From Aradus depressus (taxonomy: Eukaryota; Arthropoda; Insecta; Hemiptera; Aradidae): 64,000 bases of DNA. The notes beneath the pieces are model-generated. The model ran no database searches. It was not told where the DNA came from and saw only the letters and a program-made list of their open reading frames with translations. This document shows positions 37,411 to 49,170 of this stretch, piece after piece (the first letter of the stretch is position 1; every line of letters starts with the position of its first letter). A program made the position numbers and the translations under genes. The stretch spans positions 7,119,079 to 7,183,078 of the forward strand of contig OY759215.1 in NCBI GenBank assembly GCA_963662175.1. Direction: 5' to 3'.

Positions 37411-38206
37411 ATGTCACCAGTGGACGATGACCGGACTCCTTACCCAGTTGGGACTTTTAGAATCTGCTCTGCTCAACTACTGTATCTAAACATTGTTTAT
37501 ATAACCATTCAATTATAGAAGTTGGCGTGGTTGCCTATAGTCATATATGCTAACCCAACTTTGTGAACCGAGTTACTATAACCAACTTTTTAAAATAAAA
37601 TAATATATATATTAGAAAATCTTGGTATTTGGGTGGGAGGGCTGCCCTGTTCCTCCATGGACGCCTATGGTCCATTCTGACCAGCTGATTTTATTGTAAC
37701 AACTTCCACCAGACTGACATCAAAATCAATGAGGCCAATGTCAACAATTGGGTTGTTGACACAACAACTAGATGGTGTTTCAAGGTTACATCACCTTTTA
37801 ACAAATCATTATCAATCACTTTTCCGAAGTACATAGCTGTAAAACTCAATATTAGAAATAGAAGAGCACCTTAATAATGTAACGCAATTTCTTCCCCTTA
37901 TCCTTGTCACATTCTTCTTAGTTAGGTCCCAATCTAATTGTAAGCCAAAATCTAAGTTGTCATATAACGACGACGTATTCAAATTCCTTCTCCATTCTTG
38001 CTACAATAGTTTTTGTGTTAGATGACTCACAAGATTCCAGTCATACACCCAAAGACATCATCGCGAAAATAGTCAAATCGAGTTCAGGTGACCTTCCGAT
38101 GAAAACCCGATCACCCGTCTTTATACTTCATTACTTTAAGTTTTATGAAAGAAAACAATGTTTGTTTTGCTTTTTGGGTTGTGTAAGGGGACTCTTAATT
38201 CATATA

Positions 38207-38958
38207 TAGTCAACTCTCGATAAGCCGAATTCGAAGTTATGTCGAATAAATTCTCTGGTCCCATATCATGTAACTTAAATATTACCTCAATAATTCGGCC
38301 CAAATACCAGGAACAATGCGTAAATAAGTCGAACTAAGAAAAATGGGCCTGTGAGGAGACTTCCACGTTGAATGTTGGTTTACTTTTTTTAATGTTTTGG
38401 TTTCAATGTTTACTTTATTTTCACTTCATTACCTATTGTACCATTGTTATTCAGTCGTTGCGCCTGAATGTAAACCCCCTTTCTGAGGAGAGTATTTTGG
38501 CGGAAGTGCACCTGCAAGTAGAGAACCCAGTGACGGAAGTGACGATGAAGATGAGACAGAAGTGAACGAAAAAGAACCGCCTACAACCAGAGAAGCCAGA
38601 AATACATATAAATCGTTTGGGCCTTTTTGGAAACCTGTGACCTACAGCTTTTTACCAACCTAAATGAAGTGTCCAAGATGTTTCTAATTAAAGAAAAAAA
38701 AAATTGGGGACTAATTCAAAGGCACTGAAAAATTATTTACATTTGTATGCATTAATCTACATTTATACATATTCTTAATACACTTTTTGTTTTTACTTTA
38801 CAGTACGTATATTAAATATTAGTCTTCCTTATGTTCCTTTTTTTAATTTGATAAGTCGAACATCAACCTCGATAAGTCGAAATTTGGTAAATCGAACTTT
38901 GGTAAGTCGAATAATTTTGCTCAGTCCCTAGAAGTTAGATTTATAGAGAGTTGACTGT
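38207..38958. mobile_element. Second pogo/Tigger-like relic (752 bp)
   Basis: Ends TAGTCAACTCTCGATAAGCC and TTTATAGAGAGTTGACTG are inverted repeats between TA dinucleotides. Inner subterminal copies of GATAAGTCGAA recur (38866-38915). At about 38520-38690 the plus strand encodes an acidic stretch EPSDGSDDEDETEV, then EKEPPTTREARNTYKSFGPF and, after a shift, LETCDLQLFTNLNEVSKM. That resembles the C-terminal tail of Tigger transposases. The rest of the transposase is missing. Confidence 0.75.
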
Positions 38959-39057
38959 ATAATTTGACTGTGCCATTTATTTTTTACCTTTTCTAAAAAT
39001 AGAAATTACAAAGTTTTGGAAAGCACTCCCCTGACTCAATGTCTAATACACAGTTAT

Positions 39058-39316
39058 TGTGACTCGCCTACTACCAGAGCGCTCTTTACCAGTCACTCTG
39101 GTGAACATGAGCCCAACTCATCTAGGGTGAAGTCTTTAACGAGTACCTGACATCGTACAGGCTCGGGACCATCGCTTAACGTCCCGTCCGAAGGACGGCG
39201 TGCTTAAGTTTATTTTACTTGCAGATAAAATAAACTAAGGGCCTCGGCCGGGTTTCGAACCCACGACCTTGAGCTCAGAAGGCAAACACGCATACCACTG
39301 AGCTACCGACGCCCTC
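39058..39316 (-). repeat. SINE family 1, near full-length copy
   Basis: Plus strand: CTACTACCAGAGCGCTCTTT, GTACAGGCTCGGGACCATCG, CGTCCCGTCCGAAGGACGG, GGCCGGGTTTCGAACCCACG and CACTGAGCTACCGACGCCCT. The segment between the 3' domain and the CTAGG block is shortened. Confidence 0.88.
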
Positions 39317-39419
39317 AAAAAAAAAATGGTTGCCAGGAATGCAGATATTGACCATAGTATCAGGGTCCGTTACTAAGTTGTAATGTACAATCTCAGGTCC
39401 TGGATTTCTTCCGGGAGTC

Positions 39420-39590
39420 GTATCGACCGATCCCTGACGTCAGCTGCAACCTGCGTCATACTTGTGACATCATACTGAATCTACTCTCTGATGTCTCACC
39501 TCATTGCTCTAAGCTAACACTCTTTTCCATTTCATCAAAAGATCAATCTCAGACACTTGCGTCATTCTTTTTATTTCATACAAAAAAAAA
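39420..39590 (+). other. Open stretch with acceptor, possible exon
   Basis: After GTACAATCTCAG at 39400 the plus strand reads VLDFFRESYRPIPDVSCNL, RHTCDIILNLLSDVSPHCSK and continues open to a poly(A) run at 39582. The text is protein-like (mixed hydrophobic/charged), but there is no donor site and no family I recognise. Confidence 0.25.
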
Positions 39591-39769
39591 AAAAAGTGAT
39601 GTGGCCATTACAGGACTTTCTTATAGCAACGAAGCTTACAGATCACCCCTTCTCAAAACTATTTCATACCGGCATTACTGGGTACACGAAAGTAATGAGT
39701 TGACGTCAGCGGACTTTTTTAGTTTCATTGTACACCGCAATTCTGAGAGTGACTTTCCTATAACCACTA

Positions 39770-39965
39770 ATGCCAGTATGAAATTACGGTTTTCGGCGTG
39801 TATCTCAAAAACCAGACGATCTGCAAAAAATCATATTGTATATAAAATATGTATTTCAATTTTCGCAACAACGTTTATTTGGAAAGATTTTTGATTAGGT
39901 CAAATCCGTTGTAACCTCCATCTTGGATTTTTGCATGATTACAATATTTCTTTATACTTCCGACA
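39770..39965 (+). repeat. Fragment of the 14.5-18.7 kb host-repeat family
   Basis: GATTTTTGATTAGGTCAAAT, CTCCATCTTGGATTTTTGCA and TGATTACAATATTTCTTTAT match its 3' portion. A further trace lies at 37860-38110 (CATCGCGAAAATAGTCAAAT). Confidence 0.45.
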
Positions 39966-40116
39966 TTGACGTATTAATGATTTTTTAAACAATATGAAGA
40001 ATCGGTCAACCTAAATTCTATATTTCTTCTCCTGCTATTTCGGTTAGAATCAGAACAATTTTTCATCTTTACTTATGGTTGCCTAACTCATATCTGATTG
40101 AAGCCTATCTACCGAC

Positions 40117-40580
40117 GTTGCTGCATTAATGTGTTTTTCTAGGCTACAGAGGCTACATCCAAACTTAAAAGTTAGTTTCTGCTTTCCTTCTAAACCTTCG
40201 AAATATTTATTTGCTGAGCTCTTTTACCTTACGTTTTTACGCTTTAGTGAGTCCTTCAATCGCTGAATTTCAGGCTACACACAAACATGAACATATGTTT
40301 CGGCTCTCACTCTAAACCTTTAGTATCTTTATTTGGTGGATTCCTAACTTGTGTTTTTGCTTTTTGAGGCTCCTCCGATGATCTTATATATTTCTACCGT
40401 ACCGATTTGCTGTATTCATTATGTATGTCATCTTTTTGGTTAGAATCAGAACAATTTTTCTGATACATTGCTGTATTAATGTGTTTTTCTACAGAGTTAG
40501 CTACAGAGCTACGTCCAAACTTAAAAGTAAGTTTTTGCTCTTCTTGTAAACGATCGAAATTTTGCTGAGCCCTTACCTTC
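40117..40580 (+). repeat. Degenerate direct repeats
   Basis: AATGTGTTTTTCTAGGCTAC, ATCCAAACTTAAAAGTTAG and CTTCTAAACCTTCGAAAT (40117-40205) recur as AATGTGTTTTTCTACAGAG, GTCCAAACTTAAAAGTAAG and CTTGTAAACGATCGAAAT (40478-40562). A weaker middle copy is at 40272-40335. GGTTAGAATCAGAACAATTTT also occurs twice (40043, 40439). Confidence 0.7.
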
Positions 40581-40892
40581 AGTTATAATATAATGCAAGG
40601 CAACGATTTGAAAAATATGTTTTTATTAATAAAAGTTCTTATTAAATACTGTATTTTGTTCCGTTCAGAATAAATAATGAAGAAAATATATATATATATT
40701 TAGTTGCCAACACAGAACATCTTTATACCAACCATGTTTTTACAGATCTGGCCTTTTCGCCCTTCCGAATATATAGCCAAGGTTATAATTGGGTATGTTA
40801 TCAACCCATCTCTTTATAAGACCAAACGGGGTAATAAAAGCCAGATCGACACTTCGTTTGGATCATCATACTCAGGCAAATGCTGTTGTACG

Positions 40893-41130
40893 CATCGTCA
40901 GCTCAAGATCGCAGGTTCGAAACCCAGCCGAGCCCCTTAGGTTTTTTTATCTGGGAGTTGAAAAAAAAAACAGGAGCATGCCGTCCTTCGGATGGAAAGT
41001 TAACCGATGGTCCCGAGCCTGCACAATGTCAGATACTCGTTGAAGACCCCTATCCCGGTGTGGAGTCGGGCTCATGTCCCACCAGAGCGACGAATGAGCG
41101 CTCTGGTAGTAGGCGTAGTTACAATAACTA
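40893..41130 (+). repeat. SINE family 1, copy without A box
   Basis: GTCAGCTCAAGATCGCAGG, TTCGAAACCCAGCCGAGCC, CCGTCCTTCGGATGGAAAG, TTAACCGATGGTCCCGAGCC, GAGTCGGGCTCATGTCCC and GCGCTCTGGTAGTAGGCG. One internal block (the AATTTAGG region) is deleted. Confidence 0.85.
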
Positions 41131-42356
41131 ACATCCCGACTAATCGGTTTTAAATTAATTTACAGTGCGTCATAGTAACTATATTTTCCGTAGATACGCC
41201 GCTACCTGCCACTACATATCCTTCAGGTTTCTATCTTCATTATTTTCCATTTGCAATTCCTCCACAAGTATCTATTACATTCCCTATTGTGTAATTATAC
41301 CGTTAACAATAGTTGAGGAAATGAGGTAAAGAAAATACTTCTTTTTTTTGCCCAATTATGTCTTGTCAACCACTTATAAACTTTGTTTATTTTGTTATAT
41401 ACATACAAAACAATAATATTTACACACAACAAAAAACAAAGTAATAAAGAAATAAAGAAGGAATATACATTATTGAGCAAGAAAATAATCATCATTAATA
41501 ATAAATAGGTAATTTCTGAAAGTAATAATGGTATACTTGCCTAATAACAAATAATTTAAATAATTAAAAAAAAAAAAAAAATTGGATGATTCTTTATTAC
41601 AAAGTACATTTACACAAGATTGTTGTAATAGCATTCTGAAAGAATACAAAATAATTTATTTTTACAAACATACGTATAAACTGTACATGATAATAGTTTA
41701 ATCCAAGAATAAAATAAATATAATAAAAATTATAAAAAAAAAAAAGTAAATAACTAATATACAAATTCTTGACTTAACAAAATATATTTTATAAAAAAAG
41801 AAATATATATGAAAAATGTAACTTAAATTTGTGACCTTGTGCAGGGATGCCATTCATTTTTTGATTTCATAAAACAACAGAAATATGAACAGGGCAGAGC
41901 TGCACAGAACTTGTCCAAAAGGTTTCAGGGGCTTTTGAAAATTTGGATAGTGCTACTATAATTCGATGAATAAAGAAAAATGATAATCCTGCTATGAACC
42001 CTACCAAACTCACTATAATATATAATTAAAATTTCAACAATAATACACGCTAGAATAATAACACGAAATAACAAAACACAGTGAAACTTTTGTGAGGCAA
42101 AATTTTGACAATTTAACACTACTGGATAGTTTTAATAAGTAAGAAACAGTAGGTACATAGAAAAAAATCTTCATATAAGGAGGCGTTCTGACAACCACAA
42201 AGTAGTGGTGCATCTCAGTATGTAGAATATTTATTTTCATGTGTGTAAATTGGAAACAAAAAGAGAAAATTCACATGGGAAATCCAAAATACATTATATA
42301 TACAGTTACGAACTGAAATATCCATTTTTATCAGTAGGTTGTGTTTCATGTTTTCA

Positions 42357-42545
42357 TTATTGATCTAGAATGGGCCGTTTGTTATATTGGAGAGCAGCTA
42401 CCCAGTGTTCAGCCAGTTTGTCGGCTCCTGGTGGGAGGAGAATACAGTATGGTGGGCTGAGGACGACCACCAATCGGCCAGTGGTCGACCCCAACCCGTC
42501 TTCATAGCCTCACTTAAGACCTACCCTCATCCTGAGTGGTGCACC
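42357..42545 (-). CDS. Candidate terminal exon with one in-frame TGA
   Basis: Minus strand, acceptor AAACTTTTTAG at 42546. The 63 codons in phase 0 read GAPLRMRVGLK, TGA, GYEDGLGSTTGRLVVVLSPP, YCILLPPGADKLAEHWVAAL, QYNKRPILDQ and TAA. Local GC content is higher than the flanks. The last 50 residues look strongly protein-like, with a V-V-V-L strand and an amphipathic A-D-K-L-A-E-H-W-V-A-A-L helix, but I do not recognise the family. The TGA could mean a pseudogene, a later acceptor (GTGAG at about 42513), a sequencing error or selenocysteine. The AT-rich downstream region would then be a 3' UTR. No upstream exon found. Confidence 0.4.
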
Positions 42546-43574
42546 CTAAAAAGTTTATGAATAAAAGGTTAATTTGTAATAATCGATTCATTTATCGAGT
42601 TTTGCTCAAAATGTTTATTTACATTCATTCGATATAACGTTTGTGATAAATTTGTGTTTAAAAGTAGTTTTATTAGTGTTTATAAGTTATTTTAGTGTTG
42701 CTATTCATGTGAACAGTTTGTTTTAAATGACCACTCATAGACCTTCCACGTAACTCGAGATCATTTAACACTGACCAATCAGGGTCAGTTCTTGCCTTAG
42801 AAAAACATATTCCAACTCCCTTACTTACTTGATGTACGTATAAGAGTGATTCGAACTAAACCTGAAGAAAATGCAATGCCGACATCGGTTGTTTATGTAT
42901 GTTTGTTTTATTTATTTTTAAAAAACCATCCCTTCGATCGACTCCATTTTTGTCAAAAACACTTTTGGATTTTTAACTGGCTCATCTTGCACATTCTATT
43001 ATGTTTTGTTAGAACGAGTTCATATATAATTTAGAATATAATTATGGTAGGATTCATAAACGTTACATCCACAAGAATTTGTTAAATAACTAGGATTTTA
43101 AGCATACATACCTACGGAATGTGACAATTTAAAAAACAAAATAAAAAATTTCGTTGAATTCTAAACATACAAAATTGAATTAAAAATTTAACATTTTTTT
43201 CGTCAATACATGTAAGTAGTAAAAAGGCTATTAAAAAAATTAAACAATAACATTTTGAACAATTATCGTATTTAAAAACTTAAAAAATAAAAAAAATAAT
43301 AATTTAAATATATAACGAGAATTGGTAATAATTTCATATAAAGCTAGTCCCCAGAGATGAGGTACGGTAGTAGTATTGTACTATACAATAATTTTATTAT
43401 ATCCAATTAATAGTAATCATAGTCTTTCAATAATAGTATATAAGATATAATACAAATATATATATATACTCCCAGATAAAACATTTTTTACATTAAAAAA
43501 TAAAATAAAAACAAATTAATAATATATGCGGGATTTTGGTGAACATAGCATAATACAGTGGATACATGAGAGCA

Positions 43575-43640
43575 AATGGAACTCCTCATGGCGTAGTGGT
43601 TAAGATATATTTTGCAATCTGAAGCTACTCGCATCGATTC
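43575..43640 (+). repeat. tRNA-like trace
   Basis: TCATGGCGTAGTGGTTAAG resembles an A box, and CATCGATTCCTC at 43631 resembles a B box (GTTCGATTCC) with one change in the invariant TTC. There is no acceptor-stem pairing, so it is not a functional tRNA; probably an old SINE head. Confidence 0.3.
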
Positions 43641-44029
43641 CTCAAGATTCTGGTGTATATTTTTCTTTATTGTTTTCAATTAAAAAGAACTTGAATAAAT
43701 TAAGATAAAAATGCCGATGAAGTAGATTTAATTAAGAGTTAAAAGAAAAAAAAAAAAGGATGAAATCACTTCTGTGGAGAATCTCTGCTCATCCTTTCTG
43801 CCCTAATCAGGAATACACAAGGAGTTGACCCAAACAGACCAGATCAATAAACATGGCTGAATAAACTCTGCCATAAAATATTAAAGACAATTTTGTAAGA
43901 AAGTTATTCCAATTAATGTTTATCTAGAACAAAGAAAAACCGTTTCTGTAATATAAGTTGGATATTAATTTTTATGTTGCGCAACGTTTGTGGATTTCTG
44001 TGGTAGGTATTGTTTTATTTTTTAATTCT

Positions 44030-44315
44030 CCAGCTATGCGATGTATAGGGGAAGTAATTTAATCGGTCTCAAATTCGATGTTGAGTTTTCAACGAAATTT
44101 CATATTTTCCGAATCCTTGATTCTAAAAATGGAGGAAAAAAAAAAAACTATACTATATAGAAGATAACTCCCGATAGAATGAATGTATCGACACGAAATT
44201 TAGTTTGAGGATAACATCAGCTGAAACGGACGATTGGATTTAGGAGGAAAGCGAAACATCAGTTAAATAATTCTTGCTGGGGGAGTTGCCGGTGATACAA
44301 CGAATTTTTTATTTA
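44030..44315 (-). mobile_element. 'GAATCACCGGC' element, shortened copy
   Basis: CCAGCTATGCGATGTATAGG, GGAAGTAATTTAATCGGTC, CTCCCGATAGAATGAATGTA, TCGACACGAAATTTAG, GAGGAAAGCGAAACATC and GCCGGTGATACAACG. Both ends are present but the middle is reduced to one unit. Confidence 0.6.
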
Positions 44316-46564
44316 TCATATCAACAAGATACAATTCATTATTTACTAATTAACAGAAAATATTATTTAAAAAAATATATATAAATTGACTGTTATCGGA
44401 TCATATTAAAAAAACAAAAAACAATCTATTTCTGACAAAAACTACAAATTCAAAAGCGTAACGCGAAATTAAAACATTCAACGATCCTCGGAAGGCATTC
44501 TCGTTTTTTGAATAAACATAAATCGAGATAATCTTTCAAACATTTCAAAAAATACACAATTTTTTGTCAGAAACTTTTCATATTCCATTTTCATTGTTTT
44601 GATATTCCATTTGATCTGTCTGTAACCACTGTACTAAACTATCTGTATGCTTCACAGACATCCTCATAGATATATATTTAAAAATAATAATAATTGCTTA
44701 ATTTTTTTTTTTTTAATTTTTGTCAAAATACTATATACTATTTACAAATAGTTGTGCTGTGGCAGTGAAGGACAGATAGCCCTTTTGAAATTATGTGCGA
44801 ATCGCGCGAAATTTAGCTCTCTCAAAAGTGTTCGGGTTTAAATCCCTACTACTTGTTAGTGCTAGAAATGTATTATTTTTTTTTTTTTCTTTGCTCAAAT
44901 AACAATTTTTTTATTTATTTTTTTAAATATTTATATTACACAAATATCCTTTGCCACTTCACCAAAAAAACACCTGCAGTTATAATCGAATGTTATAATT
45001 TCCTGTATGTAACTGACACATCTAACGAAAGAACAGGCCTAGGCGAACCTGTCTCAAACAATTCTGGCTTTTAGGATAAACATATAAATTTGATTGAAAA
45101 AACTATGTTAATAAGAAAAAACAAATCAGTGCATGTGGAAGCTGCATAGTTAGCGAATTTGGTTTTATGAATCAAATTAAGGGAAATACTCTATGTAATC
45201 TATCTCTCATAGAAAATGACGAATTCAAAAGCGTAGCGCGAAATTACGATTTTTTAAAGTATTTCGCCCTTTCATTTCCCCCTTTCCGGTAGTCCGATTT
45301 TTCTGGTTACGAAAACGTACCTCATTTTCCTTTTTACATGAACTATTTTTGTACATATTTTGAATAAAATCGGAATAGACGTTCAGAAGCTACAGCCAGA
45401 TATAAATATACATGAGTGTCGCACTCTTATAGGATTTCCGATTTTTCTCGGAAAATATACGATATAAGGATTTTTTTCTTTTTCAAGTATACAACGTTTT
45501 TATTTCAAATGGGATCACATATTACACAATTTTTCAAAACCAAAAAAGAGCTCTGAACAAGAGGTACCATATAGAACAAGAGTACCATGTACCAAACTAG
45601 GAAATTTTATCTATCTATTTTTGGATTGTTAATGCTATACGGATCAGTGTTTCACAAATGTTAGGTACAAATGAAAAAAAAACTTTTTTGTTTTTCACTA
45701 CGAAAACTAGGGCACTTTTTTTTCACAAACAAATTAATGACATTTGAATTAGGCTAATAAGTTGGAAACTCGCAGATGTTTTCGATTTCGATATAAGGAT
45801 GTTTCCTAAAAACAAATAAAATAAAATAAACTCTACTGACGGGAACAATGTTCATTCAGTTGCCAAACTTGCAACATTTAAATCTCAGTGTATTTCCTTC
45901 AAAGCTCATTTTTCATTTAAAAAATAAATATTTTCAGAATTCATCAAGAAAAATATGTGATCTCAATTGAAAAAAGTAAGTTTAGTTTGAAGTCCTCTGA
46001 AACCTAAAAAAAAAATATATATATATATATATATATTGATGGCAAATTCAGATTTTTATTTACAAAACAAAACTTAAGGAGACATAAAAATATTTTTGTA
46101 ACGCATATTTTCAGAGAAAACACGCAGATCTTATAAGAATAGCGACAAATCAAGTTTAGGGGAGCGTATTTGATGAAACATGTTAGCAGTTTCCGTTGGT
46201 CTTAACAACGAATTTCTAGAAAAAAAATGCAAAAATGTATTAAAAATAATAGACTAAAAATAAAGTGAATACATTGAAACATTCTCTAAATGAAATGGAC
46301 ACTGAAATGTAATGAGCCCGTTTCACAGTCATTGAGATTGTACAGGAAAATTAAGGGAAGAATTACAGATATTAAAAAAGGACATGCGCAGAAGCCACTT
46401 AATTGAAATATTTTACATAAATTATCGATTAGTACTCCTGTTTTTCATTTTTTATATTCATAATTAAACAAACATATTTTTTCATAAATGTTATCTATAT
46501 TGACATGTGGTTATTTTAATCAGCAAAGAACAACTTGACACTCATTAATTGATTATTAGTTAGT

Positions 46565-46838
46565 TAATGTGACTCATGCCCGGGCTTTATATCGCCTACT
46601 ACCAGAACGCTCTTTTGTCGCTCTGGTGAACATGAGCACAACTATATTGTGAGAGTCCTAAATTTTGCCTACCCTAAATGGTAGAGAGTATTTAACGCGA
46701 GTACATGAAATTGTACATGCTCGGGAGCATTGCTTAACGTCACATGGGAAGGATGGAATGCTCAAGATTTTTTTTTTATCTATTAGATAAAAAAAACCTA
46801 AGAGCCTCAGTCGGGTTTCGAACCCGCGATCTTGAGCT
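46565..46838 (-). repeat. SINE family 1, diverged copy
   Basis: GTGACTCATGCCCGGGC, CTACTACCAGAACGCTCTTT, GCTCGGGAGCATTGCTTAAC, AGAGCCTCAGTCGGGTTTCG and AACCCGCGATCTTGAGC. The A-box end is lost. Confidence 0.85.
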
Positions 46839-47482
46839 TAATTGTTTATTATTAAAATTATTAATAATAACATAGGTCGAGAATAACAGGTGGTGCAACT
46901 ATATTGGATGGCTAGAGCATGGATGGTGGAAAAGTCGAGGACTGGCGAAATATATACAATAATAATGAAATTCATTTCAGTGGCCATTTGAGTTGTTTAA
47001 CAAACAGGCTGTAAATAGTAAATAGTAATTAGTCAACCAATGACGTCCAACAATTGAACCAAATACTGACTTAAGTCAAAATTATGTTAAGATTTCGCGA
47101 GAAAATTACAATTCAAAATCCTACTCTTATTTCAAGCTCTTGACAATCGTCGAATAACATCTTTTGAAATATCATTTTAATAATATTCTGGTATAAATAT
47201 ATACCTTACCTTGATCAAAATTATATTTTTACACAAATGGATTGCAATTATAAAGCCAATCATAATTATAAAAATATTTTTCAATAATTAGCAATTTTTT
47301 TCTCGATTAAATGTTTATATGACGTCTTATATGTACTTATTATTTTAATAAGGTTGTGTCAATGACTAGAAGCTGTTTCATTTTTCATAAATTCATTTGG
47401 TGGTTGGTCACGTTTTGAATGACGATAAGTGAAATTTATATTATATTTACACTTTAATTTATAACTAATGAATATTATTTAT

Positions 47483-47577
47483 GCAAAACTAGCAGGTTTT
47501 CGCGAAGCCACAAAGCCTAACGATGACCTAATATAGCCGTACTAGGCAAGATTGCAAGATAACCTGCGAGTTTTGTT
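47483..47577. repeat. Small inverted repeat
   Basis: CAAAACTAGCAGGTT (47484) and AACCTGCGAGTTTTG (47561) pair with one mismatch, 60 bp apart. Confidence 0.4.
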
Positions 47578-48253
47578 GTTTTGTGGAGACACTTACTTAG
47601 TTCGGACTTACTTCAAATCTGACAAAAAATTATTCGTTCAAAAATTCATAAAGATCATTTTATTGTAATAGTTGCTTCTTCCCATACAACTAACCGTTTT
47701 CGCATAAAGCAAGCAAATGTAAAAAAAAAAATTTAGGTATTTTTGATATCGTTTAACCTTTTTATTAAAAGCAGTTGTCTCGAGAACTATAAAAGGTAAG
47801 TAGATACAGTAGTTTAGAATGTTTCTTCGTGTTTAAAGCAATAAAATAATTTCGAAAACATTAATACTGGGCGACATTATGTTATCAAGATATACTGGCG
47901 AGCCACCAGCTTCATTTTCCGTTTTCGAGAGTGTTATTTTGAAATTTCAGGTTTTTTGGATGTGGCCTTAGCACTGCCTCCCAAATATCAGCTTTACAAC
48001 CTAATTTGGATTTCCGGACACACACGCGTACACATTTCCTGTTTATATGTAATAGACAATGAAGGAATAATCAATCATAACTAACAAATAAATTCTTTAT
48101 AAAAATTGAAAAATAATTAACATCAAGATTTTTTTGAAGTCTATATAATTAAAATATATTACAACTTTACCTCAATTTATAAACGATTCACATTACGAAC
48201 AGGATCTTACAACCGAATCCCTTCGTAAAATGAGGCTTAGCATATTTATATAC

Positions 48254-48374
<121 letters not shown>

Positions 48375-48868
48375 TTTGACTTAACGACAGTATTTGATTT
48401 GAGCCCGTCATCGATATACAATTATTTTAAATATGCTTATAATTTTTTTTTAATTATCAAATCTAGAAAAGATGGCCGGATTTCCTGCCCCACTCTTAAC
48501 TTATTATTAATCAAGTGGTAAATTTAAATGTTTTAATATAGATTTTGAAGATTAATAACTATTAATTTTTTTTTTTTTTATATTTTACATTATAGTGAGA
48601 AGAATGAAGTACATAACAACATTACGGCAAGTTGCAATCGCATAATAAGCTCGCTTCTTCGGACAATAGACCAAAATTGACTTTAAAAAAATTAATTAAA
48701 AATAGCTTTAGCTGTATTTAAAATAATAATAATAAAATAAATTATTAATTCAAGAAATTTCGACTAACTACTTCCATTACTTTATTCCCATTTTTTTTTT
48801 TCTTCTATTAAATATAAAAAAATTAGTGCAAGTGCTAAAATTAGCTAGATAAATTTTTATATTTAAGG

Positions 48869-49170
48869 GTCATTCCATATCACATCAACAAATGTCTAAA
48901 CCTCAACCAGTCAGATTTTTCAAAATAATTTTCAATACATAAATTAATTATACCAGTAAACATTTCTAAATTATTACTGAGATATGAACTTATCTTATAA
49001 AAAGAAAACTGAAACAAAAATCAAAATTGATCTAGTTTTGAACTTTTCAAATGGCCATAACCTTAAAAATATTGCAGTTATAATATTGGGGGTGGATTTT
49101 TTTTTTATATGTCTTAAATACGACTTCAATACATTTCTTAAAAGATTGTTTAACAAAAAAATTTAAAAAT
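48869..49170 (+). repeat. 'GGTCATTCCATATCA' repeat, copy 1
   Basis: GGGTCATTCCATATCACATC starts a stretch with CTGAGATATGAACTTATC and TGGGGGTGGATTTTTTTT. At 55415-55720 the same order occurs as TATTCCATGTCAAATCAACC, CAGAGATACGAGCTTATAG and GGGGGTGGGGGGGGCTC, followed by similar TCTTAAATA-type text. The family is unknown and identity is low. Confidence 0.45.

Larger units (their letters stand above)
42546..46564. other. AT-rich stretch, mostly empty
   Basis: No exon, SINE or autonomous element is convincing. It contains a tRNA-like trace (43575-43640), one family element (44030-44315), two pieces of a repeat reading ATTCAAAAGCGTARCGCGAAA (44450 and 45228, also near 24605) and a short (AT) run at 46015-46036. 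Confidence 0.5.
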
